Source: Kofleriaceae bacterium (GTDB lineage Bacteria; Myxococcota_A; Polyangia; Haliangiales; Haliangiaceae). Taken from it: DNA of 64,000 nt. The DNA is taken from assembly GCA_018057825.1 (NCBI GenBank), contig JAGPCY010000014.1, positions 124,001-188,000 of the forward strand, given 5' to 3'. Below the pieces are notes generated by a model, which was not told the DNA's origin, did no database searches, and saw only the letters and a list, made by a program, of their open reading frames with translations. Within the stretch, counting starts at the first letter, position 1. Each line of letters opens with the position of its first letter. Shown one piece after another: positions 34,392-44,691 of the stretch. A program made the translations under genes and the position numbers.

Positions 34392-35101
34392 CGGTGCGCG
34401 CGCGGGCGTTGTCGCTTGGGCTCGCGCTCGCCGCGGGGCCGGCTGGCTGCTGGGTGGCGCGCGGCGACGCCCGGATCGCGCCAGGGCTACGCGGCGGGGC
34501 GACGACGCTGGTCATGGCGACGCCCGATGCGACGACCTACACGCCCGACGCGGCGGTGATCGGCGTGCCCGAGCACTACGACGCGGCGCCAGTCCGCGCG
34601 CTGGTGGTCCCGTTCGTCGCCCACGGGTGGCGCCGGCTCGAGGTCCGCTTGCACGGGCCGGCGCTGGCCCTGACCTCGCGGTCAGACGAGGCCGACGGCG
34701 ACCAGCGCGCGCGCGTGCTGCCGACGGTCGACCTCGAGGTCTACGCGAAGCTCGTCGAGCACGACGGCTGGCACGCCGGGGCCGGGGCCGAGTCGGCCCT
34801 GGCGCTCTACGGCGTGGTCACTCGGGCCTGGTCGCGCCGCGCGGCGACCAGCGCGACGGTCCGTGGGGTCTGGGGTGGACTCGAAGGCACGCGCAGTGAT
34901 CGCCGGTTCAATACGGGCCTTCAGCTCCAGCTCGCGTACGTTCACACCGGCGCGGCGATGACGTGGAGCGCGGTGATCGGGACGGTGCTCCACCTCGGCG
35001 CCGGCACCGGCAACTACCTCGACGCGGCGCCCGGCCAGGGCGGGACCCAGACGACGTTTCGCGACGCGGCCTACCTCGGCCTCGGCGTCGATTGGCGCTA
35101 G
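34388..35101 (+). CDS. Lipoprotein-like exported protein
   Basis: 237 aa. The GTG start overlaps the previous stop as GTGA. Signal [14 protein letters not shown] with lipobox PAGC. The remainder is beta-rich with barrel-like alternation ([15 protein letters not shown]-like, [30 protein letters not shown]) ending in an aromatic strand, so an outer-membrane association is plausible. No family recognised. Followed within 20 bases by tract C. Confidence 0.7.
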   Translation: MTVRARALSLGLALAAGPAGCWVARGDARIAPGLRGGATTLVMATPDATTYTPDAAVIGVPEHYDAAPVRALVVPFVAHGWRRLEVRLHGPALALTSRSDEADGDQRARVLPTVDLEVYAKLVEHDGWHAGAGAESALALYGVVTRAWSRRAATSATVRGVWGGLEGTRSDRRFNTGLQLQLAYVHTGAAMTWSAVIGTVLHLGAGTGNYLDAAPGQGGTQTTFRDAAYLGLGVDWR

Positions 35102-35118
35102 CCGCGACGGCGTCCCGG

Positions 35119-35459
35119 CCTCGGTCTCGGCCTCGGTCTCGGCCTCCGTCTCGGTCTCGGCGTCCGCCTCGGTCTCGGTCTCGGCCTCCGTCTCGGTCTC
35201 GGTCTCGGCCTCGGTCTCGGTCTCGGCCTCCGTCTCGGTCTCGGTCTCGGTCTCGGTCTCCGCCTCCGCCTCCGCCTCCGCCTCGGTCTTGGCCTCCGTC
35301 TCGGTCTCGGCCTCCGCCTCCGCCTCGGTCTCGGTCTCGGCCTCCGCCTCCGCCTCCGCCTCCGCCTCGGTCTTGGCCTCCGTCTCGGTCTCGGCCTCCG
35401 CCTCCGCCTCGGTCTCGGTCTCGGCCTCCGCCTCCGCCTCCGCCTCCGCCTCCGCCTCG
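35119..35459. repeat. Hexanucleotide tract C, CTC[G/C]GN-type, with an 84-bp higher-order repeat
   Basis: 341 bases of CTCGGT, CTCGGC, CTCCGT and CTCCGC units. From 35281 the pattern, including a rare CTTGG variant, repeats exactly with an 84-base (14-unit) period: copy 1 35281-35364, copy 2 35365-35448. Fills most of the 35102-35550 gap. No gene seen in the gap; long frames through it encode only RPRP or SVSA strings. Confidence 0.95.
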
Positions 35460-35550
35460 CCGCGCGCCCCCGGCTCACCGCGGCGGGAGGATTGACCACC
35501 CCCACGCGGTGATGGTGGGCTTCGGGATTCTTCTGACCAGGAGCATCTCG

Positions 35551-36810
<1,260 letters not shown>

Positions 36811-36831
36811 GCGCGCGGCGGCCGGCCGCGC

Positions 36832-38337
36832 TCACGCCGGCGCGGCGATGATCCGCTCGGCGCAGCGCGCGGCTATCGCCATGATCGGGAGCTGCGGGTT
36901 GACCCCGAGGTTGGTCGGGAACACGCTCGAGTCGGCGACGTAGAGACCGGCCACGGTGTGGTGGCGGAAGTCGGGGCGCACCACGCTCGTCGCGCGATCG
37001 GCCCCCATCCGCGCGGTGCCGAACAGGTGGGTCATCGACATCGCGTACGCGGTCGGCGCGAGCGGCCCGTCGCGCTCGATCCGCGCGGCCTCGCCTGGGT
37101 CGCGCACGACCGGGGCAAACCCGGCCAGGCCCGGATAGACCTCGACCGCGCCAGCGGCCAGGAAGTGATCGGCCAGGACCCGGACCGCGCGGCGCGCGCG
37201 GCGCAGATCGTCGGCGGTGAGCGCGTAGGTCACCCACGGGCGTCGGCGGCCGGGGCGGACGCGCCCGCGGCCGCTGGCCCGGAGCGCCGCGCCCCACACT
37301 GCGTAGCGATCGAGCTCGGCGAGGCGCGTCGCCAGGGCCGGCCCGACTCCGGGCAAGCGCCCGGCCAGGAGGCCGAGGTCGAAGCCCAGCGCCTCGAGCT
37401 TCAGGCCTTCGCCGCGCAGGCCGAGGACCTCGTGGCCCTGGGTCGCGCCGGTCCATGCGCGGATCGGGCGATCGAAGCGCGCGGTCACCGAGACCCCCGG
37501 GTGCGCGGTCAGGCCGTCGCCGACCGGGCCGTGGGTGAGGCCGCTCGATCGCAAGAGGCACGGCGTCTGGATCGCCGAGGCCGCCAGCACGACCGCGAGC
37601 CGCGCGCGCACCGTGAAGGGCGCACCGCCGGCGGTCTCGCCGTGGACCGCGACCGCGCGGCCGGCCGCGACCGCGATCCGCTCGACGCGAAAGCCGGCCG
37701 CGATCCGCGCGCCGGCCGCCACCGCGTCCGGCAAGAGCGAGCGATCCATCGACAGCTTGGCGCCGTGGGGACAGCCCTGCAGACACCGGCCGGCGCCGAC
37801 GCAGCCGACGACGTTGCGCTCGATCGGTCGGTGAGCGACGCCGAGCGCCGCGGCGCCGCGACCGAGGGCCAGGTTCTTCTCGCCAGCGACCGCGGGGTCG
37901 GTCGGCGCGACGCCGAGCCGGGCGGCCAGGCGCGCTTCGTGGGCGGCGATGACCTCGGCCGGCAGCGCGTCGGCCAGCGGCGGATCGGCCGCGGCCCAGG
38001 CGGCCAGCACCTCGGGCGGCGTGCGCCAGCAGATCGCGCCGTTCACGACCGAGGTGCCACCGACCGCGCGGCCCTGGAGGTACGGCATCGGCAGCGGCCC
38101 GAAGGCCAGGGACGTCCCGAGGTCGCGGTAGAGCTGGGCCATGGCGCGCACGCCGCTGGCCGCGTAGTCGGCCGGAAGGACGTGGTGGCCCTCCTCGACG
38201 ATCAGCACCCGCAGGCCGGCCCGCGCCAGGTCGGCGGCGACGGTGGCGCCGGCCGGGCCGCTGCCGACCACGACGACGTCGGCGACGTCGGACAGCGCGC
38301 GCCGCACCAGGCGACCGTCGAGCGCGACCAGGGTCAT
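36832..38337 (-). CDS. GMC-family oxidoreductase (FAD)
   Basis: 501 aa. FAD dinucleotide motif VVVVGSGPAGATVAADLARA, GGTSVVNGAICW and the GMC_C end HLFGTARMGADRATSVVRPD...YVADSSVFPTNLGVNPQ (by parts), with a histidine in HLFGT. A CVGAGRCLQGCPHGAK Cys-rich loop is like that of long-chain-alcohol and cholesterol-type oxidases. ATG overlaps the stop of the 317-aa partner as ATGA. It would oxidise a hydrophobic alcohol or sterol; substrate unknown. Confidence 0.9.
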   Translation of the reverse strand: MTLVALDGRLVRRALSDVADVVVVGSGPAGATVAADLARAGLRVLIVEEGHHVLPADYAASGVRAMAQLYRDLGTSLAFGPLPMPYLQGRAVGGTSVVNGAICWRTPPEVLAAWAAADPPLADALPAEVIAAHEARLAARLGVAPTDPAVAGEKNLALGRGAAALGVAHRPIERNVVGCVGAGRCLQGCPHGAKLSMDRSLLPDAVAAGARIAAGFRVERIAVAAGRAVAVHGETAGGAPFTVRARLAVVLAASAIQTPCLLRSSGLTHGPVGDGLTAHPGVSVTARFDRPIRAWTGATQGHEVLGLRGEGLKLEALGFDLGLLAGRLPGVGPALATRLAELDRYAVWGAALRASGRGRVRPGRRRPWVTYALTADDLRRARRAVRVLADHFLAAGAVEVYPGLAGFAPVVRDPGEAARIERDGPLAPTAYAMSMTHLFGTARMGADRATSVVRPDFRHHTVAGLYVADSSVFPTNLGVNPQLPIMAIAARCAERIIAAPA

Positions 38338-39287
38338 GGCGGCCCCGCGTCGAACCGCGCGCGCACGGTCGGATCGTCGAAGTACGCCAGGCCGGCCAGG
38401 GTCTTCATCGTCGCCACGGCCTGGCGCACGAAGGCGAGGCGATCGTCGGCGGCCGCGGTCAGGAACGCCGCCTGCGCCGCGGGGTCGAGGCGAAAGAACG
38501 GCCGGCGATGGCCGCGGGCCAGCGGCAAGAACGTGAGCGCGTAGAGCATCGGGCGCAGCCCGGCGCGCACGATCGGCGCGGCGTGGCCATCGAAGGCCCG
38601 CCAGAACGTCGCGCGATCGATCGCGTCCCAGCGCGGCAGGCCGGTCGCCGGGGCGGGCGCGTCGACGCCGAGGGTCGCGGCGAACAGGGCCTCGGCCCAG
38701 GCCCGCTCGGTGGCGGTCAAGGCCAGCGGGCTCGGCGCCGGCTCGTCGTAGGGCACGTAGGTGATCGGCGCCTCGCGCTCGAGCGTGAAGTAGGTCGGCG
38801 TCTCGACGCAGCGACCGCCGACCACCAGGTAGCTGACGCCGAGGAACTCGTCGGCCGAGCCAGGCGTGAGCGCCACCAGCGGGTCCTTGATCAGCGCCAT
38901 GGTCGGCTCGCGCGCGCGCCCGAGTCCGTAGTCGATGATCAGGCCGCGATCGAAGCCGCGCGGCGTCGCCACGCCGGTCGGCGCGATCACCTGGTAGTGC
39001 CACTCGACCACCGGTCGGCCGCGCCGCAGTCGCGGGCGGCTCGGCGCGTCGACGCCGTCCTGCTCGAGGCGGACGTTCCAGCCGAGCAAGCGCCCGGTGC
39101 CGGGCTCGCGCCAGAAGGTCTTCTGGAAGGTCTTCCAGCTCAGGCGCTCGAGGGCGCGCGGCAGCCCGAGGCTGGTGCCGCGGTAGGTCCAGCCGGCGAG
39201 CTGGGCCGGGTCGACCGGGTGACCATCGACGATCGCGGCCCGCAGCTCGCGGCGGGTGGCGGTGCGGAGCGCGCGCGCGGTGGGCAT
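38334..39287 (-). CDS. Partner protein of the GMC oxidoreductase
   Basis: 317 aa. The first ~230 residues (TYRGTSLGLPRALERLSWKT, LLGWNVRLEQDG, ALTPGSADEFLGVSYLVVGG) have no recognised enzyme motif and look like a lipid- or substrate-handling domain. The last ~80 residues (PFFRLDPAAQAAFLTAA...TLAGLAYFDDPTVRARF) resemble the small-subunit region found with GMC dehydrogenases and fused in long-chain alcohol oxidases. Stop overlaps the GMC start, so the two form a complex or relay (inference). The operon begins here, with a short promoter gap to the divergent Sel1 gene. Confidence 0.75.
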   Translation of the reverse strand: MPTARALRTATRRELRAAIVDGHPVDPAQLAGWTYRGTSLGLPRALERLSWKTFQKTFWREPGTGRLLGWNVRLEQDGVDAPSRPRLRRGRPVVEWHYQVIAPTGVATPRGFDRGLIIDYGLGRAREPTMALIKDPLVALTPGSADEFLGVSYLVVGGRCVETPTYFTLEREAPITYVPYDEPAPSPLALTATERAWAEALFAATLGVDAPAPATGLPRWDAIDRATFWRAFDGHAAPIVRAGLRPMLYALTFLPLARGHRRPFFRLDPAAQAAFLTAAADDRLAFVRQAVATMKTLAGLAYFDDPTVRARFDAGPP

Positions 39288-39344
39288 GGCGCGAGGGTAG
39301 CCGCCGCGCTGGCGTGGCGGGGCGCGCGGCCGTAGGTTTGATCG

Positions 39345-40169
39345 GTGGACCGGCGCACCCGGCTTGCTCTGGGGATCGCGCTCGTCGCCGCCGCGGCGGC
39401 CGGCGCGCTCCTGCTCGCGCGCGACTGCGGTGGGGCCCAGGAGCGCCCCGCCGGCGCGCGGCGCGACGCCGACCGTCCGCGGACCGTGACCCGGCGCGCC
39501 CTCGAGATCGAGCGGTTCCGCGCCAACGTCCGCGCTCGTCGGGCCGCGGCGGCGCGCTTGCCTCGACCGGCTGGTCCCGCGTCGACCAGCGGCCGGCTGG
39601 TCGCGTTCCTGACCGCCCCGCGGTGCATCCTGGGCCCCGGCGAGTTGTGCGCGCTGGTGTCCGACACGGTCGAGGCCTGCGACGCGGGCGATGCCGACGC
39701 CTGCCTCGCCGCCGGCCAGTACCTCGAGGACCACCCGCCGCGGGCGATGGTCGTGGTCGGCGTGTACCATCGCGGCTGCGAGCTCGGCTCGAGCCCGGCG
39801 TGCGAGCGCGTCCGCGAGCTGCGCGACCCGACCCGTCCGATCGCCGCGCTGTGCGCCGACGATCCGGTGGCGTGCGCCTGGGCGGGCATGCGCGCCAAGG
39901 ATCGCGACGCCCTCGACCAGGCTTGTGGCGACGGTGTGGCCGACGCTTGCGCCTACGTCGTCTACCAGCTCGCCGAGGACGATCCCGCGAAGCGCGACTA
40001 CCTGGTCGTGGCCTGCGAGCTCGGCAACGCCATGGCGTGCGAGTACCTGGCCACGGCGCTGTCGCCGGCCTGCACCGAGGACTGCCTGCCGCCCGACCCG
40101 GTCCAGGCCGCGGCCGCCGCGCTCATCGCCTGCGAGGCCGGCTTCACCGAGGTCTGTCCCGACGCCTGA
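39345..40169 (+). CDS. Cysteine-rich Sel1/Hcp-like membrane-anchored protein
   Basis: 274 aa. One N-terminal membrane helix (LALGIALVAAAAAGALLLA) and a basic linker, then Cys-paired Sel1-like repeats (CDAGDADACLAAG, GCELGSSPACERV, ACGDGVADACAYV, ACELGNAMACEYL) as in Helicobacter Hcp and eukaryotic Sel1, so disulphide-linked helical pairs in the periplasm. GTG at 39345 is preceded by a possible TAGGTT -10. Convergent with the prolyl oligopeptidase gene, overlapping it by 26 bases. Confidence 0.83.
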   Translation: MDRRTRLALGIALVAAAAAGALLLARDCGGAQERPAGARRDADRPRTVTRRALEIERFRANVRARRAAAARLPRPAGPASTSGRLVAFLTAPRCILGPGELCALVSDTVEACDAGDADACLAAGQYLEDHPPRAMVVVGVYHRGCELGSSPACERVRELRDPTRPIAALCADDPVACAWAGMRAKDRDALDQACGDGVADACAYVVYQLAEDDPAKRDYLVVACELGNAMACEYLATALSPACTEDCLPPDPVQAAAAALIACEAGFTEVCPDA

Positions 40170-42345
40170 ACTCGCGCGCGCCGGCCGCGGCCAGAAAGAA
40201 GCTCCACACGTCGGCGACCAGGGCCAGCTCTTGCGCGCGGGTGGAGCCGCGGCCATGGCCGGCCTCGGCGTCGATCCTCAGCAGCACCGCAGCGCCGTCG
40301 GGGCGCGCCGCCCGCAGGCGCGCCACCAGCTTGGCCGACATCCAGGGCGAGACCCGCTGATCGTTCAGGCCGACCGTGACGATCATCGCCGGATAGCGCT
40401 GGCCGTCGCGCACGTGATGGTACGGGTCGATCGCCGCCACCTGCCGCAGGCCGTCGGGTGTGTCCGGGTCACCGAGCTCGGCCTTCTGGGAAGCGCCGTT
40501 GCGGGCGTGGAGCATCCGCACCGGATTGACCTCGCCGCCCGCGAGATGCGCCGCGGCGAACAGCGACGGTCGCGTGGTGACCGCCATGCCGACCAGGAGC
40601 CCGCCCATGCTGTTGCCGTACGCGGCCAGTCGGTCGGCGCGGCTGTAGCCGCGATCGATCAAGTGCTGGGCGCAGGCCACGAAGTCGGCGACGCCGCGAG
40701 GCTTGTTGGCGCCCTGGCCAGCCTGGTACCACCGCCGCCCCTTCTCGCCGCCGCCGCGCACATGGGCGAAGGCCAGGACGCCACCGCGGTCGAGCCACAC
40801 CAGGTGCTCGGCCTGGAACCACGGGTCGAGGCTGATGCCGTAGCCGCCGTATCCCTCCAGGATCGCCGGCGCTGTGCCGTCGAGGACGAGGTCGCGTCGA
40901 CGCAGGATCGTCATCGGCACCCGCGTGCCGTCGGCGCTGGTCGCCTCGACCAGCTCGGCGACGAAGCGGTCGTCCTCCACCGCACCGGCGGGCGTCGCGG
41001 TGAGCGCCAGCGCGACCACACGGCCGGTGGTGGGCGCGTAGGTGTAGTAGGTGCGCGGCCGGAGCCAGGTCGCCAGGTGGAACGTCACGCCGTCGGTGAG
41101 CGGGTCGGTGTCGGTCCAGTAGATCTTGCCGAGCTCGGGCAGCGCGATCTCGGTGGCCGGGCCGCCGTCCCAGCTCCGGCGATACAGGCGTGAGCGGCCG
41201 GCCCGCGTCATCACGTAGTACATGGCGTCGCGCGCTGCGCTGGCCACGGTCAGGACCGCCTCGGGGTCCTCGGTGACCTCGATCCGCGCGGCCGCCAGGT
41301 CGGGGTCGGTGAGGGGCAGGGACAGCAAGCGGCCGTTGGGCGCGTCCTTCCACGAGGTCACGTACAAGCGGTCCCCGTGGACGAACGCCGCAGCGACCTT
41401 ATCGTCGTAGTCGGCAACGACCCGCCACGGCGTCGCGATGGCGGCGCGATCGAGCGCGCTCGTGGGGGCGACCGCGATGCGCTCCTCGCTGCGTGGCAGG
41501 GTCGCGCGCGCGACGAGCCAGGCCGAGCCGGCCGTGGTCGTGAGCTGGCCGAACTCCTCGGGCGCGAGCGCAAAGGCCGGCCCGCGCCCGTCGAGGAGCT
41601 CGAGGTCGGGCCCCGCCGCGGGGTCCAGCCGATGCAGGCGCAGCGTCGAGTCCAAGAGCGGGTCGCGGCCGGGGCGCGGTTCGGCGAGCTCGACGTAGGC
41701 GAAGCCCGAGCTGTCGGGCAGCCAGGTTACCGGCGCGTCGCCCCAGGTCCGCCCCACGCCCGGGCCGAGGGTCACACCCCGCGCGACCTCGACCACCACG
41801 ATCGTGGCCAGCTCGCTGCCCCCGGTGGCGAGGTTGTACGCGACGAAGCGCCCGTCGGGCGACGGCATGTGGGTCTGGATCGCCGAGTGGACCTCGCCGT
41901 CGGACGGCGGCGGCGTCGCCAGGGTTCGGAGCCGACCATCGGGCTCACGGACGACCAGGTCAGACAGGGTCGCGCCGGCCGCTCGACGGAGAAAGAACCG
42001 CCGGCCGTCGGCGGTGCGCAAGTCGCCGGCCTGGTCGCGGGCGAGGTCGCGATCGCGCGCGTGGAGCTCCGCGAGCAAGCGCTCGCGCCCGGGGAGTTCG
42101 GCTAGCCAGGCGTCGGCGTGGGCGCCCTGGGCGCGCATCCAGGCCGCGGCCTCGGGGTTGTCGTCGCCCTCGAGCCAGCGGTACGGATCGATCAAGGTCA
42201 CCCCGAAGCGGGTCTCCACCGTGTCGTCCGCCCGCGCCAGGGGCCCCGCGGGCGGCGAGGTGGGGGCCGGCGGCGCCTTCGACAAGGCGTGGCAACCCGT
42301 GAACCCGATGAGGAACGCCAAGGTCCAGGCGCGAGCGGCGACCAT
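40144..42345 (-). CDS. Prolyl oligopeptidase family (S9A) lipoprotein
   Basis: About 733 aa. Signal with lipobox FTGC (WTLAFLIGFTGC). Seven-bladed propeller domain, then the catalytic domain: Ser in YGNSMGGLLVG, Asp in VGLNDQRVSPWMSAK and His in DAEAGHGRG. The family usually has GGSNGG at the Ser; here it is GNSMGG, still with Ser between Gly-Asn and Met-Gly-Gly. ATG at 42345 is chosen; GTG at 42363 would add six residues. Envelope-anchored peptidase for short Pro-containing peptides, likely in nutrient acquisition. Confidence 0.92.
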   Translation of the reverse strand: MVAARAWTLAFLIGFTGCHALSKAPPAPTSPPAGPLARADDTVETRFGVTLIDPYRWLEGDDNPEAAAWMRAQGAHADAWLAELPGRERLLAELHARDRDLARDQAGDLRTADGRRFFLRRAAGATLSDLVVREPDGRLRTLATPPPSDGEVHSAIQTHMPSPDGRFVAYNLATGGSELATIVVVEVARGVTLGPGVGRTWGDAPVTWLPDSSGFAYVELAEPRPGRDPLLDSTLRLHRLDPAAGPDLELLDGRGPAFALAPEEFGQLTTTAGSAWLVARATLPRSEERIAVAPTSALDRAAIATPWRVVADYDDKVAAAFVHGDRLYVTSWKDAPNGRLLSLPLTDPDLAAARIEVTEDPEAVLTVASAARDAMYYVMTRAGRSRLYRRSWDGGPATEIALPELGKIYWTDTDPLTDGVTFHLATWLRPRTYYTYAPTTGRVVALALTATPAGAVEDDRFVAELVEATSADGTRVPMTILRRRDLVLDGTAPAILEGYGGYGISLDPWFQAEHLVWLDRGGVLAFAHVRGGGEKGRRWYQAGQGANKPRGVADFVACAQHLIDRGYSRADRLAAYGNSMGGLLVGMAVTTRPSLFAAAHLAGGEVNPVRMLHARNGASQKAELGDPDTPDGLRQVAAIDPYHHVRDGQRYPAMIVTVGLNDQRVSPWMSAKLVARLRAARPDGAAVLLRIDAEAGHGRGSTRAQELALVADVWSFFLAAAGAREFRRRDRPR

Positions 42346-42439
42346 GCCTAGGAGAGCGCGCACCCGCCGCCGTGTGACGCTGCGATCGGCGCGGCGCCGG
42401 CGCTAGCCCATCGACACCCGTCCGCCCACCCGGCGCGAT

Positions 42440-42469
42440 TTGACGGCCTTGGTGTCGCCCCGAGATACT
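42440..42469 (+). promoter_or_regulatory. Sigma70-like promoter of the NarL-type regulator gene
   Basis: TTGACG (42440-42445), 18-base spacer, GATACT (42464-42469). Predicted start of transcription is within about two bases of the ATG at 42478, implying a leaderless mRNA. Confidence 0.6.
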
Positions 42470-42477
42470 TCGGCCCG

Positions 42478-43092
42478 ATGTACCGCGTGGTGCTGGTAGA
42501 CGACCACGAGCTGATGCGTGAGGGCTTGCGGCTGCTCCTGGCCGGGGCGTCCGATGAATTCACGGTGGTCGGCGAGGCCAGCGATGGCGACGGCGCGGTG
42601 CGCCTGGCCGTCGAGCTGGCGCCCGACCTGGTCGTCCTCGACGTGGCCATGCCCGGCCAGGACGGCATCACGGCCGCCAAGACCCTGCGCCGGATCTGTC
42701 CGGCGACCGCGGTGGTCGCGCTGTCCGGCCGCGCCGACGCGACCGCGGTCGGGGCGATGGTCGAGGCCGGCGCCCGGGCCTACGTCGCCAAGCAGTCCGC
42801 GTTCGACGAGCTCATCGTCGCCTTGCGCGCGGTGCGGGCTGGGCGCACCTACGTCAGTCCGTCGCTGCCGCCGCTGCCCAGCCAGCCGGTGCGCTCGCTG
42901 TCGGCGCGCGAGCGCGAGGTCGCGCGGCTGGTGGCCGAGGGCCTGACGAGCAAGGAGATCGCGGACCGCCTCGGGTGCGCGGTCAAGACCGTCGAGACGC
43001 ATCGCAAGCAGGTGATGGACAAGCTGGGCGTGACCTCGGTCGCGGCGCTGACCAAGTGGGCGGTGCGCATGGGCCTGACGCCGGCGGAGTGA
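42478..43092 (+). CDS. NarL/FixJ-type response regulator
   Basis: 204 aa. Receiver domain 1-125 with acidic pair DDH near the N-terminus, phosphorylated Asp in LVVLDVAMPG, Thr/Ser in VVALSG and Lys in AYVAKQ. LuxR-type HTH ~140-200 (LSAREREVARLVAEGLTSKE, KTVETHRKQVMDKLGV). No cognate kinase adjacent on the same strand; the hybrid-type kinase at 46377-49499 in the opposing operon is a candidate partner. Has its own promoter. Confidence 0.94.
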   Translation: MYRVVLVDDHELMREGLRLLLAGASDEFTVVGEASDGDGAVRLAVELAPDLVVLDVAMPGQDGITAAKTLRRICPATAVVALSGRADATAVGAMVEAGARAYVAKQSAFDELIVALRAVRAGRTYVSPSLPPLPSQPVRSLSAREREVARLVAEGLTSKEIADRLGCAVKTVETHRKQVMDKLGVTSVAALTKWAVRMGLTPAE

Positions 43093-43124
43093 CGCCGTTG
43101 GCGTGACGTTGCGCTGGCGCCCGG

Positions 43125-44210
43125 TCACTCGCACGAGGGGCGCTCGGCCCGCGCCCGCGCGACTTGCAGGTTGACCGCCAGCGCGGCGCTGTTCGGCTCG
43201 AGGGCCAGGGCCGCCTCCCAGGCCGCGATCGCGCCCGCGTAGTCGCGCGCGCGGAAGCGGTCGTAGCCGGCGTCGCACAGCGCGTTCACGTCGACCGCCG
43301 GGGCTGGCGTCTCGGTCACGGTCAGCGCCGCCGCCAGCTTGTCCTCGAGCTGGGCCTCGATCGCTTGGTGCTGCTCGTCGAGCCGCGCCTGGATCGCCGC
43401 GGGCTCGAGGCCGGGCGGGCAGGCGGTGCGCTGCTTCCAGTGTGGACGGCCGCCGATCGTGACCAGGGTGATGATCACCGGCTCGGCCCCGCCGATCAGC
43501 TCGGTCTGGACCTGGAGCAAGCGCTGGTGCAGGCGCACGCCTGACACCCGTCCGACCGGCTGCTGGTCGCGCAGGATCGGCACCGGACCGGTGCGCCCGC
43601 GGCTGGCCAGGTCGCCGAAGTCGAGCGGCAGCGAGTGGACGACGAAGGCGCCGCGATCGAGCCCGAGGATGGCGTCGAGCTCGGCCTCGCCGTCGTCGAG
43701 GCGACCGGCGGAGAAGCGCAGCGTGTGGACCCGCTCCGGGGCGAACACGTCGAGGTACCCGGTCAGGCCCTTGGCCTCGCAGAAGCGCAACAGGGCCGGT
43801 AACCCGAGGGTGGCCAGGTCGCCGCGGAAGCTGGTGCCGGCGCGGCGGTGTTGCCGGCGCAGCGCCACGCGGATCTTGGCCGCCAGGACCTCGGCCGCCA
43901 CCGGCTTGACCAGGAAGTCGTCGGCGCCGGCGTCGAGCCCGGCCACGATCGAGGCCGGATCGTCGAGGGACGACAGGAACAGGAACGGGGTCGCGCGCTC
44001 GGGGAACTCCTCGGCGTAGGCGCGGCGCAGCTCGAACCCGGTCAGCTCGGGCATGACGACGTCGCTCACCACCAGCGCGGGCGGCTGGCGGCGGGCCCAC
44101 GCCAACGCCTCGCGCGGTCCGGTCACGCCGTCGGCGGTCAGGCCGTGCAAGCGCAGCGCGTCGCACACCTGGGCCACCATCACCGGATCGTCATCGACGA
44201 CGAGGATCAT
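43125..44210 (-). CDS. Response regulator: receiver + DUF4388/PATAN-like + TPR tail
   Basis: 361 aa. Receiver 1-120 (VVDDDPVM, phospho-Asp in LVVSDVVMPEL, Lys in DDFLVKP). DUF4388/PATAN-like region ~128-240 (FRGDLATLGLPALLRFCEAK, TGYLDVFAPERVHTLRFSAG), then a variable helical part and a TPR at the C-terminus (AGYDRFRARDYAGAIAAWEA). No DNA-binding domain, so output is probably by protein interaction. Last gene of the seven-gene sensory operon, 13 bases after the Roadblock gene. Confidence 0.88.
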   Translation of the reverse strand: MILVVDDDPVMVAQVCDALRLHGLTADGVTGPREALAWARRQPPALVVSDVVMPELTGFELRRAYAEEFPERATPFLFLSSLDDPASIVAGLDAGADDFLVKPVAAEVLAAKIRVALRRQHRRAGTSFRGDLATLGLPALLRFCEAKGLTGYLDVFAPERVHTLRFSAGRLDDGEAELDAILGLDRGAFVVHSLPLDFGDLASRGRTGPVPILRDQQPVGRVSGVRLHQRLLQVQTELIGGAEPVIITLVTIGGRPHWKQRTACPPGLEPAAIQARLDEQHQAIEAQLEDKLAAALTVTETPAPAVDVNALCDAGYDRFRARDYAGAIAAWEAALALEPNSAALAVNLQVARARAERPSCE

Positions 44211-44223
44211 GGCGCGCTCCTGG

Positions 44224-44691
44224 TCACGAGCCGCGACCGACGATCGTGGTGAGCTGACGCAGCGACAGCTCGATCTCGCCGCGCTCGTCGCCCGCGATCG
44301 GGCACAACACCAGCAGGTAGTAGGCCAGGTCGGGCTCGATCACCCGCCGGACCACCAGCTTCTCGTCGAAGCTCAGCTCGACGGTGATGGTCGCGAGCTG
44401 AGGGCGCTCGGTGACCTTGGCCACCGTGGCCAAGGCGCCGCCCAGGACCGACGCGATCGCTCCCAGGCCCTCGGGCCGCAGGGTCAGGTTGTGGACCGCG
44501 AGCGGCAGGCCTTGATCATCGGCGATCGCGGCGCCGCGGAACTGCGCGCGCGCACACATCTGCGCCAACAGCCGCTCGAGGCGCTCGCCGCGGCCGTGGG
44601 TCGGGCTGGCCCGACGCCGGACGTCGTCGGTGATCTGCCCGAGCAAGGCGGCCGCCTCTTGCAGCTCAGAAGAGATCCGCGGATTCGCCAT
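44224..44691 (-). CDS. Roadblock/LC7-like protein
   Basis: 155 aa. A ~45-residue helical N-terminus is followed by a Roadblock/longin-like fold (FRGAAIADDQGLPLAVHNLT, GAIASVLGGALATVAKVTER, ITVELSFDEKLVVRRVI). It overlaps the 3' end of the ParA-like gene by 26 bases. Roadblock proteins act as dimeric partners of small GTPases or ATPases; no GTPase is encoded nearby, so the ParA-like protein is the likely partner (inference). Confidence 0.75.
   Translation of the reverse strand: MANPRISSELQEAAALLGQITDDVRRRASPTHGRGERLERLLAQMCARAQFRGAAIADDQGLPLAVHNLTLRPEGLGAIASVLGGALATVAKVTERPQLATITVELSFDEKLVVRRVIEPDLAYYLLVLCPIAGDERGEIELSLRQLTTIVGRGS

Noticed and set aside
35098-35495. Arg-Pro and Ser-Val repeat frames over tract C
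   Set aside because: Repeat artefacts; same reasoning as the other tracts.
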